From Aeromonas sobria (GTDB lineage Bacteria > Pseudomonadota > Gammaproteobacteria > Enterobacterales > Aeromonadaceae), in contig NZ_CDBW01000004.1 of assembly GCF_000820145.1 (NCBI RefSeq), forward strand, positions 79,890-143,889: a DNA stretch of 64,000 bases, given 5' to 3'. Positions 56,812 through 64,000 of this stretch are shown piece by piece. The notes beneath the pieces were generated by a model. It had not been told where the DNA came from, made no database searches, and saw only the letters and a list, made by a program, of their open reading frames with translations. Position 1 is the first letter of the stretch, and each line of letters opens with the position of its first letter. A program made the position numbers and the translations under genes.

Positions 56812-59094
56812 ATGTCGTCCCAATCCATCGAACCCCACTACTCAACTCCTCTATTGGCGTTGGTCTCTGCCATTATGGACTTCCCGGCGCAGCAAACGGC
56901 CACGGCTGGGGATTACGACGCACTTATCCAGCAAATTGATCAACTCTGCCCGCTGCAACATTTCGGCATGCTGGGCCTCTCCGATACCGGCTTGAACTGG
57001 ATCTACGCCCACAAGGTGAGCGACACCTTCAAACAGCAACTGGGCCGGGAGCAATCTCGCATCGCCGATCAGCTCACCCAGCTGGATGAGGCTGAGGGGT
57101 GGTGTGTCTTCCCCATCGAGCATGGCCAGATACAGTGGCTACTGGCGCGCGGCGCACCAACAGATCTACCGACCCTGCGTCTGCTGCTGGAGTGTCTGGC
57201 CAAACGGCTGACCGAAACCCAAGCGGACTATCATCTCGCTGAACTCCCTTCTCCCTTGTTCCGTAAAGATCCTAACTGGAAAAAGAAGATTGAGAGCATC
57301 AGCCGCATCATACGGTTAGCCAACACCCTGCCAGGTCAGGCGCTGTTTTCTCAGCTAGAGGCAGTACTGCGCCAGATGCTGGCCATCGAGGACATGCTGC
57401 TGGTCAGGCTCAATAGCCAGAAGCTGGAGAAAATTTATCCGGCACACCCTTACCAGAGTGATGAACTCATCAGTGGTTTATGTCACAGCACCAGCAATAT
57501 CGAGGTAAACAGGGAATCACGACACTGGCACAGCATGCCGCTACGACTGCAGCAGCAGTATTTCGGCCACTTCATCATCAGCACGGCTCAACCGCTGGAG
57601 ACCGATGACAAGCTGTTCCTCGATTTCTTGCGCGGCCAGCTAACCCTGTTGCTGGAGCTGAGACGGATCCGCCAGCAGCTCAACGACATCAATACCGAGG
57701 ACTCGATCAACCAGCGGCTGCAACAGCTGCGCCAGACCAACCTCCGATTGCAAAAGCAGCTCAAGCAGCATCAAGAACTGGAGCGACGGCTGCAATTCGA
57801 TGCACTCCACGATCCCTTGACCCAGCTACCCAACCGGGCGCTGTTGATGAACCATCTCAATCAAGCCATGACCCACTACAATCGCTACAAATCACCAGGG
57901 TTTACGGTGATTTTTATCGATGTGGACCACTTCAAGCAGATCAATGACACCCTGGGCCACAGTGCCGGCGATCAGCTGCTGAAAGAGGTCAGCCGCCGGC
58001 TGCAGACCTGTATCCGGCAAAATGATCTGGTGGCCAGACTGGGTGGGGATGAATTCGTGATTTATCTGGATAGCAGCAAACACGAGGATGACATCAGCCC
58101 GGTGCTCAACCGCATCATCAGCCGCCTCTCCTATCCGTTCAGGCTGTTAGGTAACGAGCTGAATATTACCGTCAGTCTCGGGGTATCGAGCGTATCCGAG
58201 CAAACCTCGGATATCAGCCAACTGCTCCATCAAGCCGATCTGGCCATGTATCAGGCCAAGCGCAATGGCCGCAGCCGGATCGTCAACTACTCGGAAGATT
58301 GCATCAACCAGAACTGGAACTCTCCGGAGGAGATGCTGGCCAGAGCGTTGCGAGAGGGGCGAATCGTCCCCTACTACCAACCGGTGATCCGGCTGCAAGA
58401 CAGTCACCTGACCGGGCTGGAGGTAATGGCACGCTGGTTGACCGAGGAGGGAGTGCTGAAAGATGCCTTTGATTTTATTCCGCTGGCGGAGCAATGTGGT
58501 CTCATTCTCGAGCTGGATTACCAGATCCTGCGGCGAACCTGCCAACAGTTAAAAAACTGGTTGCCGTTCTCGGGACAAAGCAAGTTCAAGGTCGCCATCA
58601 ACCTCTCGGGCAAGCACCTCGCCAACCACGACCATATCATGCGGCTGATGGCCATCATTGAGGAGGTGGGGGTTGCCCCCAACTACCTGATTTTTGAATT
58701 CAACGAGCGGGAATTGTCACGACAGGATTCCGATGCGCTAGCGTCCTTGCATGACTTGCGAGCCAAGGGCATCCAGATCAGCTTGGATGATTTTGGCACC
58801 GGCTTCTCATCCCTCAATGCCCTGTTTCACTTTCCGGTGGATTACATCAAGGTGGATGACAGTTTTACCCAACGCATGCTGCAGTCACCCAAAGATTTGG
58901 CGTTGATCCGCGCCATGCGGGATATCTGCCAGGATCTTAATTACACCCTGGTGGTCGAGGGGATCGAGAACCAGCAACAGTTGCAGAAGCTGATCGACAT
59001 CGGCTGCCAGATGGGACAAGGGCGATACATCTCCCCCCCTATGCCCGGAGCCGACATTGTGCCGCTGCTTGCCCCGGCCAGCCCATCGCTTTAG
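56812..59094 (+). CDS. Bifunctional-type GGDEF/EAL cyclic-di-GMP protein
   Basis: This 760-residue cytoplasmic protein makes and/or degrades cyclic di-GMP. The N-terminal 280 residues have no membrane helix and look like one or two GAF-like sensor domains, followed by a coiled coil (about 285-330, [20 protein letters not shown]). The GGDEF domain has an intact [11 protein letters not shown] at 411-415 and an I-site R402-x-x-D405, so cyclase activity and product inhibition are expected. In the EAL domain the signature reads EVM (GLEVMARW, 535-542) instead of EAL, but the glutamate is kept, and NLSGKHL, the DDFGTG loop, YIKVDD and VVEGIEN are intact. Phosphodiesterase activity is plausible but needs a test. 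The stop overlaps the convergent rep stop. Confidence 0.88.
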   Translation: MSSQSIEPHYSTPLLALVSAIMDFPAQQTATAGDYDALIQQIDQLCPLQHFGMLGLSDTGLNWIYAHKVSDTFKQQLGREQSRIADQLTQLDEAEGWCVFPIEHGQIQWLLARGAPTDLPTLRLLLECLAKRLTETQADYHLAELPSPLFRKDPNWKKKIESISRIIRLANTLPGQALFSQLEAVLRQMLAIEDMLLVRLNSQKLEKIYPAHPYQSDELISGLCHSTSNIEVNRESRHWHSMPLRLQQQYFGHFIISTAQPLETDDKLFLDFLRGQLTLLLELRRIRQQLNDINTEDSINQRLQQLRQTNLRLQKQLKQHQELERRLQFDALHDPLTQLPNRALLMNHLNQAMTHYNRYKSPGFTVIFIDVDHFKQINDTLGHSAGDQLLKEVSRRLQTCIRQNDLVARLGGDEFVIYLDSSKHEDDISPVLNRIISRLSYPFRLLGNELNITVSLGVSSVSEQTSDISQLLHQADLAMYQAKRNGRSRIVNYSEDCINQNWNSPEEMLARALREGRIVPYYQPVIRLQDSHLTGLEVMARWLTEEGVLKDAFDFIPLAEQCGLILELDYQILRRTCQQLKNWLPFSGQSKFKVAINLSGKHLANHDHIMRLMAIIEEVGVAPNYLIFEFNERELSRQDSDALASLHDLRAKGIQISLDDFGTGFSSLNALFHFPVDYIKVDDSFTQRMLQSPKDLALIRAMRDICQDLNYTLVVEGIENQQQLQKLIDIGCQMGQGRYISPPMPGADIVPLLAPASPSL

Positions 59095-61103
59095 TCCTTC
59101 TTGAACATCGCCCGCAGATTGGCAATGCCCACTTGTCCTTTCTGCTGGCGCTCCTCGGCCGTCACCTTCTTCTGATTTTCCCACTCCAGATCATCCTGCG
59201 GTAGTTCCAGCAAAAAGCGGCTCGGCTCTGGCCGTACCGACTCGCCAAACTGGCGCCGCTCCTTGCAGAGGGTGAAGGTCAGCTCGGTCTGGGCCCGGGT
59301 GATGCCCACGTAGGCGAGACGGCGCTCCTCCTCCACATTGTCTTCATCGATGCTGGTCTGGTGGGGCAACAAGCCCTCCTCCATCCCCACCATATAGACA
59401 TAGGGGAACTCCAGCCCCTTGGATGCGTGCAGGGTCATCAACTGCACCTGATCCGCATCGTCCTCCCCCTCGTTGCGCTCCATCATGTCACGCAGGGTGA
59501 GGCGAGTGACCACCTGAGCCAGCGTCATCGACTCCTCCAGCTCATCCCCTTCCAGCATCTCGGTGATCCAGCGATAGAGGGTGGAGACGTTCTGCATCCG
59601 CATCTCGGCCGCTTTCGGGCTGGGGGAGGTCTCGTAGAGCCACTCTTCGTAGTGGATCTCCTTGATCATATCCCGCACCGCCTCCACCGGATTGCCACGC
59701 AGCGCCTGATCGCCAAGGCGCACCAGCCAGTTGGTGAACGCCTGCAACGCAGAGAGACCACGCCCGGAGAGGTGCTGCTCCAGCCCCAGCTCGAAGCTGG
59801 CGGCAAACAGACTCTTGCCGCGCTGGTTGGCGTACTGACCCAGCTTCTCCAGCGTGGTGGGACCGATCTCGCGGCGCGGCAGGTTGACCACCCGCAGGAA
59901 GGCGGTGTCCTCGTCCGGATTCACCAGCAGCTTGAGGTAGGCCATGATGTCCTTGATCTCGGTGCGGGAGAAAAACGAGGTGCCGCCGGAGATGCGGTAA
60001 GGAATGCGGTTGGTCATCAGCGCCTTCTCGAAGATGCGCGACTGATGGTTGCCCCGATAGAGGATGGCGTAATCCTTGAACCGGGTGCGGTTCATAAACT
60101 TGTGGCCCATCATCTCGGCGGCGATCCGCTCCGCCTCGTGCTCTTCGTTCTTGGCGAACAGCACCTTCAGCTTCACCCCCTCATCAAGCTCGGAGAAGAG
60201 CGCCTTGTCATAGACGTGCGGGTTGTTGGCGATCAGGATGTTGGCGCACTTGAGGATACGTCGCTTGGAACGGTAGTTCTGCTCCAGCTTGATCAGCTTG
60301 AGGCTGGGGAAATCTTCGCTCAACAGCACTAGATTCTGCGGCTTGGCACCGCGCCAGGAGTAGATGGACTGGTCATCGTCCCCCACCACGGTAAAGCGGG
60401 AGCGCTCACCGACGATCTGCTTCACCAGCTCGTACTGGCTGGTGTTGGTGTCTTGGTACTCATCGACCAGCAGGTAACGGATCTTGTTCTGCCAGCGCTC
60501 GCGCACCTCCTGATTACTCTTGAGCAACAGAGTCGGCATCACGATGAGATCGTCAAAATCCAGCGCGTTATAGGCCACCATCTGACGGTGATAACGCTCG
60601 TAAAGCTGCGCCATCAGCACCTCTTCCGGCCCACGAGCGATGCGCATGGCACGGGCAGGCAGGATAAGGTCGTTCTTCCAGTTGGAGATCTGGCTGATAA
60701 GGGCCGAGAGCTTGTCCTTGTCGTTATCGAGCTCGTCTTCGGTGAGCTCCTTGAGCAGCGCCAGCTGGTCAGTGTCGTCGAACAGGGAGAAGTTCGCCTT
60801 GAGATTCAGGCTCTTGTGTTCACGGCGAATGATATCGAGACCCAGGGTATGGAAGGTGGAGACCATCAACCCCCGCGCCTCCTTGCGCCCCAGAGTCTGA
60901 CCGACCCGCTCCTTCATCTCCCGCGCCGCCTTGTTGGTAAAGGTGACCGCAGCGATATTGCGCGCGTTGTAGCCGCACTGCTGCACCAGATAGGCAATCT
61001 TGTTGGTGATGACGCGGGTCTTGCCCGATCCGGCACCCGCCAGCACCAGGCAAGGGCCGGAAACATACTTGACCGCTTCGTTCTGATTGGGGTTGAGCTT
61101 CAT
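59091..61103 (-). CDS. rep: ATP-dependent DNA helicase Rep
   Basis: Rep is a 3'-5' helicase that helps replication forks through protein blocks. The product has 670 residues (E. coli 673). It begins [20 protein letters not shown], with Walker [16 protein letters not shown]. Other helicase motifs are [72 protein letters not shown] and [17 protein letters not shown]. The sequence ends without the UvrD-type C-terminal domain. The ATG at 61103 is chosen by family alignment. Its stop overlaps the GGDEF/EAL gene stop by four bases. It is divergent from csdA. Confidence 0.96.
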   Translation of the reverse strand: MKLNPNQNEAVKYVSGPCLVLAGAGSGKTRVITNKIAYLVQQCGYNARNIAAVTFTNKAAREMKERVGQTLGRKEARGLMVSTFHTLGLDIIRREHKSLNLKANFSLFDDTDQLALLKELTEDELDNDKDKLSALISQISNWKNDLILPARAMRIARGPEEVLMAQLYERYHRQMVAYNALDFDDLIVMPTLLLKSNQEVRERWQNKIRYLLVDEYQDTNTSQYELVKQIVGERSRFTVVGDDDQSIYSWRGAKPQNLVLLSEDFPSLKLIKLEQNYRSKRRILKCANILIANNPHVYDKALFSELDEGVKLKVLFAKNEEHEAERIAAEMMGHKFMNRTRFKDYAILYRGNHQSRIFEKALMTNRIPYRISGGTSFFSRTEIKDIMAYLKLLVNPDEDTAFLRVVNLPRREIGPTTLEKLGQYANQRGKSLFAASFELGLEQHLSGRGLSALQAFTNWLVRLGDQALRGNPVEAVRDMIKEIHYEEWLYETSPSPKAAEMRMQNVSTLYRWITEMLEGDELEESMTLAQVVTRLTLRDMMERNEGEDDADQVQLMTLHASKGLEFPYVYMVGMEEGLLPHQTSIDEDNVEEERRLAYVGITRAQTELTFTLCKERRQFGESVRPEPSRFLLELPQDDLEWENQKKVTAEERQQKGQVGIANLRAMFKKD

Positions 61104-61284
61104 GGGCCGGATCTCTTGGCTTATGATGAGGGGCGGCATTGTACCAGAAATCACCCGACGAGCCGTACCTGCTGCACGGCAGACAACCGCCAATCGGGCT
61201 CATCGCGCCTTGTGTTCGGGCGCTATTTTCAGGATCATGGCCGACCTTTCGAGATGATGACTTTTTCCAGATGATGAGGGGAGC

Positions 61285-62505
61285 ATGAATCAGCAACAGC
61301 ATGACCGACTGCGCAGCCAGTTTCCGGCCTTGGCGCAGGAGGTAAACGGCCACCCTCTGGTCTATCTGGACAACGCCGCTACCACCCAGAAGCCGCAAGC
61401 AGTACTGGATGCGATCGCTCACTACTATCGGGCGGACAACGCCAACGTGCACCGCGCCGCCCACGCCCTGAGTGGCCGCGCGACCCGCGCCTTCGAAGCA
61501 GCCCGCAAAACGGTCGCCCGTTTTATCAATGCGCCCCGCAGCCACGAAGTGATCTGGACCCGTGGCACCACGGAAGCGATCAATCTGGTGGCCCAGAGCT
61601 GGGGGATGAGCGAGCTCAAGGCGGGGGACGAGATAGTACTCAGCACGCTAGAGCACCACGCCAATATCGTCCCTTGGCAGCTGATTGCCCAGCGCACCGG
61701 CGCGGTGATCCAGGTGATCCCCCTCGATGAGCGGGGCGACCTCGACCTGGCCGCCTATCACGCCATGCTGGGGCCACGCACCCGGCTGGTGAGCCTGGCC
61801 CACGTCTCCAATGCCCTCGGTACCGTCAATCCGGTCGCCCGGATGGTAGAGGCCGCCAAAGCGGTCGGCGCCGTGACCCTGATCGACGGTGCCCAGGCGG
61901 TGGCCCATCTCGAGGTGGATGTGCAAGCCATCGGCTGCGACTTCTACGCTTTCTCCGGCCACAAACTCTATGGCCCGACTGGTATCGGCGTGTTGTGGGG
62001 CCGCACCGAGCTGCTGGAGCGGATGCCGCCCTGGCAAGCAGGTGGCGAGATGATCGATCGGGTCAGTTTCAGCGGCACCACCTTCAATACCCTACCCTTC
62101 AAGTTCGAAGCGGGTACTCCCCATATCGCTGGCGCTATCGGCCTCGCCGCCGCCATCGACTTTGTGATGGCGCAAGACCGGCAATGGCTCGCCCAACATG
62201 AGCAGGCCCTGACCGACTATCTGGTCGCTGGCCTGCAACAGGTGCCGGGGCTGCGTCTGGTCGGCGAACCCGGCCAACGCGCCGGTGCGGTCTCCTTCCT
62301 GCTGGAGGATATCCACCCGCAAGATGCCGCCACCCTGCTCGATATGCAGGGGATCGCCCTGCGAGTCGGCCATCACTGCGCCATGCCACTGATGGAATCG
62401 CTCGGGATCGGCGGCACCATGCGCGCCTCGCTGGCCTGCTACAACAATCGGGACGATGTCGACGCCCTGCTGGCCGCCCTGCACAAACTCAGTGACTTCT
62501 TCTAA
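61285..62505 (+). CDS. csdA: Cysteine desulfurase CsdA
   Basis: This PLP enzyme removes sulfur from cysteine and passes it to CsdE and, through it, to sulfur-modified molecules. The product has 406 residues (E. coli CsdA 401). The motifs are VYLDNAATTQKPQAV, the PLP lysine in YAFSGHKLYGPTGIGVLWG, and the active-site cysteine in RVGHHCAMPLM, as in class II (SufS/CsdA) enzymes. The neighbours csdE and tcdA (CsdL) favour CsdA over SufS. The ATG at 61285 follows GATGAGGGGAGC. It is divergent from rep. Confidence 0.94.
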   Translation: MNQQQHDRLRSQFPALAQEVNGHPLVYLDNAATTQKPQAVLDAIAHYYRADNANVHRAAHALSGRATRAFEAARKTVARFINAPRSHEVIWTRGTTEAINLVAQSWGMSELKAGDEIVLSTLEHHANIVPWQLIAQRTGAVIQVIPLDERGDLDLAAYHAMLGPRTRLVSLAHVSNALGTVNPVARMVEAAKAVGAVTLIDGAQAVAHLEVDVQAIGCDFYAFSGHKLYGPTGIGVLWGRTELLERMPPWQAGGEMIDRVSFSGTTFNTLPFKFEAGTPHIAGAIGLAAAIDFVMAQDRQWLAQHEQALTDYLVAGLQQVPGLRLVGEPGQRAGAVSFLLEDIHPQDAATLLDMQGIALRVGHHCAMPLMESLGIGGTMRASLACYNNRDDVDALLAALHKLSDFF

Positions 62506-62518
62506 GGCAGACAACCGA

Positions 62519-62953
62519 ATGAGTGACCTCGCAAGCTATACCCAGATTGGCCTTGAGCCCAACGCCGACAACATCCGCCAGCAGTTTGCCGCAGCAAATG
62601 GCTGGGAGAACCAGTACCGGCTTATCATCCAGCTCGGCAAGCAGTTGCCGGCGCTACCCGGCGCATGGCAGCAGGAAGAATTCCGCCTCAAGGGATGTGA
62701 AAGCCAGGCCTGGCTGAAGGGAGAGAAAAGCAACGATGGCTGCTGGCACTTTGCCTGTGATTCCGACGCTCGCATCGTGCGGGGCCTTATCGTCATCGTG
62801 CTGGCGGCGCTCAACCACCAATCCGCAGCGGCGATCCAGGCTTTTGATATGGAAGGGTATTTCATCGAATTGGGCCTTGAGAAACACTTGAGCCCGTCAC
62901 GGGGTAACGGGCTCAGAGCGATCGTGCTGGCGATCCGAGATCAGGCGGTTTAA
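62519..62953 (+). CDS. csdE: Sulfur acceptor protein CsdE
   Basis: CsdE accepts persulfide from CsdA and is homologous to SufE. The product has 144 residues. The start at ATG 62519 (MSDLASYTQIGLEPNADNIR) is chosen because the upstream frame lies inside csdA. The catalytic cysteine is in RLKGCESQAWL, the position conserved in CsdE and SufE. The other family stretches are YRLIIQLGKQLPALPG and VRGLIVIVLAALNHQSA. It follows csdA by 13 bp, so the two are cotranscribed, as in E. coli. Confidence 0.93.
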   Translation: MSDLASYTQIGLEPNADNIRQQFAAANGWENQYRLIIQLGKQLPALPGAWQQEEFRLKGCESQAWLKGEKSNDGCWHFACDSDARIVRGLIVIVLAALNHQSAAAIQAFDMEGYFIELGLEKHLSPSRGNGLRAIVLAIRDQAV

Positions 62954-62965
62954 CCCGCCTTGTTC
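62943..62965 (+). terminator. Possible terminator of csdA-csdE
   Basis: AGGCGG pairs with CCGCCT around 6 nt and is followed by TTGTTC. The stem is short and the T run broken; it overlaps the csdE stop. Confidence 0.4.
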
Positions 62966-62974
62966 AGTGGTCGA

Positions 62975-63811
62975 TTACGCTTCGCTAATCGACCCTGCTG
63001 CTTCATTCCCGGCCTCTTTCTCAGCGCGGGCACCCCGCTCGGCAATCTTCTTCAATACCCGGGAAGCGGCAACCAGCCCAAAGGTTGCCGTCACCGGCGT
63101 CACGGAGCCAAAGCCGGAGGCGCAATCCATCTTCATGGTGCCATCGCTGGCCGCCTTGGCCTGACAGGTGCCACCATTGCCATCCGGATAGCTCAGTTGC
63201 TCGGTTGAGAAGACACACTCCACCGCAAACCTGCGCGCCGGATTCTTGCTGAAGTTGTGCAATCGGCGCAAGTCAGATCGCACCTTGGCCGCCAACGGAT
63301 CCTGAATGGTCTTGGCCAGATCGGCCACCTTGATTTGGGTCGGATCCATCTGCCCGCCAGCACCACCCGCTACAATCACCGGGATCTTGTTACGCTTGCA
63401 GAAGGCTATCAGCGCCACCTTGGCCTTGACCGAGTCGATGGCATCCACCACATAGTCAAACTCTCGCTTGATATGCTCGGCCAGATTGTCGGCAGTGACG
63501 AAATCGTCCACTTCGATCACTTCGCAATCCGGATTGATGGCGCGAATGCGCTCGGCCATCACCTCGGTCTTGAGGCGACCGACCGTACCCTGCATGGCGT
63601 GGATCTGGCGATTGGTATTGGTGATGCAGATATCATCCATGTCGATCAGGGTGATCTGGTTGATACCGGCACGGGCCAGCGCCTCCGCCGCCCAGGAGCC
63701 AACGCCGCCGATCCCCACCACACAGACCTTGGCCTGGCTAAAGGAACGCAGGGCGTTCTGACCATAAAGACGGGCAATGCCCCCGAATCGCTGTAGATAT
63801 TCTGCTTTCAT
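62975..63811 (-). CDS. tcdA: tRNA threonylcarbamoyladenosine dehydratase TcdA (CsdL)
   Basis: TcdA is an E1-like ATP-dependent enzyme that cyclises t6A37 in tRNA to ct6A, with the CsdA-CsdE sulfur system as partner. The product has 278 residues. It begins MKAEYLQRFGGIARLYGQNA, with the ATP-binding glycine-rich loop in VCVVGIGGVGSWAAEALARA and IDMDDICITNTNRQIHAM. The C-terminal half has VFSTEQLSYP and GFGSVTPVTATFGL. The ATG at 63811 is chosen by alignment; upstream codons to 63838 do not fit the family. It is convergent with csdE, with 21 bp between stops. Confidence 0.94.
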   Translation of the reverse strand: MKAEYLQRFGGIARLYGQNALRSFSQAKVCVVGIGGVGSWAAEALARAGINQITLIDMDDICITNTNRQIHAMQGTVGRLKTEVMAERIRAINPDCEVIEVDDFVTADNLAEHIKREFDYVVDAIDSVKAKVALIAFCKRNKIPVIVAGGAGGQMDPTQIKVADLAKTIQDPLAAKVRSDLRRLHNFSKNPARRFAVECVFSTEQLSYPDGNGGTCQAKAASDGTMKMDCASGFGSVTPVTATFGLVAASRVLKKIAERGARAEKEAGNEAAGSISEA

Positions 63812-63964
63812 ACCACCACCTTGCTTGAGGGCGGCCATTATAACGACAACTAAAGCCAGCGGCGATGACAGATCCGGAGAAAATAGAGGAGGAAAAACAG
63901 AGAAAACGGCAGAAGAAGAGGGAATAAAAGGTCAATTATCAGGCGATTTACTGAGTTGCAGGCA

Positions 63965-63994
63965 ATAAAAAACCCCGCTTATCGAGCGGGGTTT
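63965..63994 (-). terminator. Terminator at the right edge
   Basis: AACCCCGCT pairs with AGCGGGGTT around TATCG. On the minus strand it is followed by six T residues, so it most likely ends a minus-strand gene lying beyond the window. The plus-strand side has only TTTCTTG. Confidence 0.8.
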
Positions 63995-64000
63995 CTTGTA

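Overview
The window looks like a chromosomal segment of an Aeromonas species. It is GC-rich (about 60 percent by eye). Its proteins resemble E. coli and Vibrio housekeeping proteins, and it carries a fused glycosyltransferase/deacetylase matching Aeromonas WahA next to waaL and hldD. The genus assignment is inference from protein resemblance and gene order; no database search was possible. I found no rRNA, tRNA, CRISPR array, phage or insertion sequence.

Layout. 1-10.3 kb is a galactose/lactose block: mglB-mglA (uptake, mglA cut by the window edge), lacZ, a GalR/GalS-type repressor, then galE-galT-galK-galM. Three near-identical GalR-type operators lie before mglB, before lacZ, and between galR and galE, so one repressor probably controls uptake, lactose hydrolysis and the Leloir pathway. 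10.4-18.3 kb holds a frameshifted uppP, a sigma factor/ChrR pair, a LON-domain protein, argS-ftsN and heat-shock-type hslVU. 18.5-23.8 kb is the nitrite reductase operon nirB-nirD-nirC-cysG behind an FNR box, followed by mgtE. 25.4-30.3 kb is a nucleoside-type (BMP) ABC transporter with a PurR-like site. uvrD follows under a LexA box. 33.0-35.1 kb is an AT-rich island with a frameshifted membrane protein and an unrecognised 322-residue protein. 35.2-45.3 kb holds lipoproteins, a MATE-like transporter, two tandem cupin genes, binding proteins, and an AraC regulator with a LysE exporter. 45.3-52.9 kb is a lipopolysaccharide core/ligase region, AT-rich in its glycosyltransferase and ligase genes and GC-rich in wahA and hldD. 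53-64 kb holds a TetR regulator, kbl-tdh (threonine catabolism), a cytochrome c5-like protein, a GGDEF/EAL protein, rep, and csdA-csdE-tcdA.

The most unusual observation is a repeated structure at translationally coupled gene junctions. At galK/galM, nirB/nirD and between two genes of the nucleoside transporter there is a 23-34 codon mini-ORF. Each overlaps the stop of the gene before it and the start of the gene after it. Each begins like the downstream gene and ends like the upstream gene. This is what an old tandem duplication across the junction would leave, with stop/start coupling kept on both sides. Other notable points are the 8-bp tandem duplication that breaks uppP inside its second signature motif, and a T8 run that splits a membrane protein in the AT-rich island.
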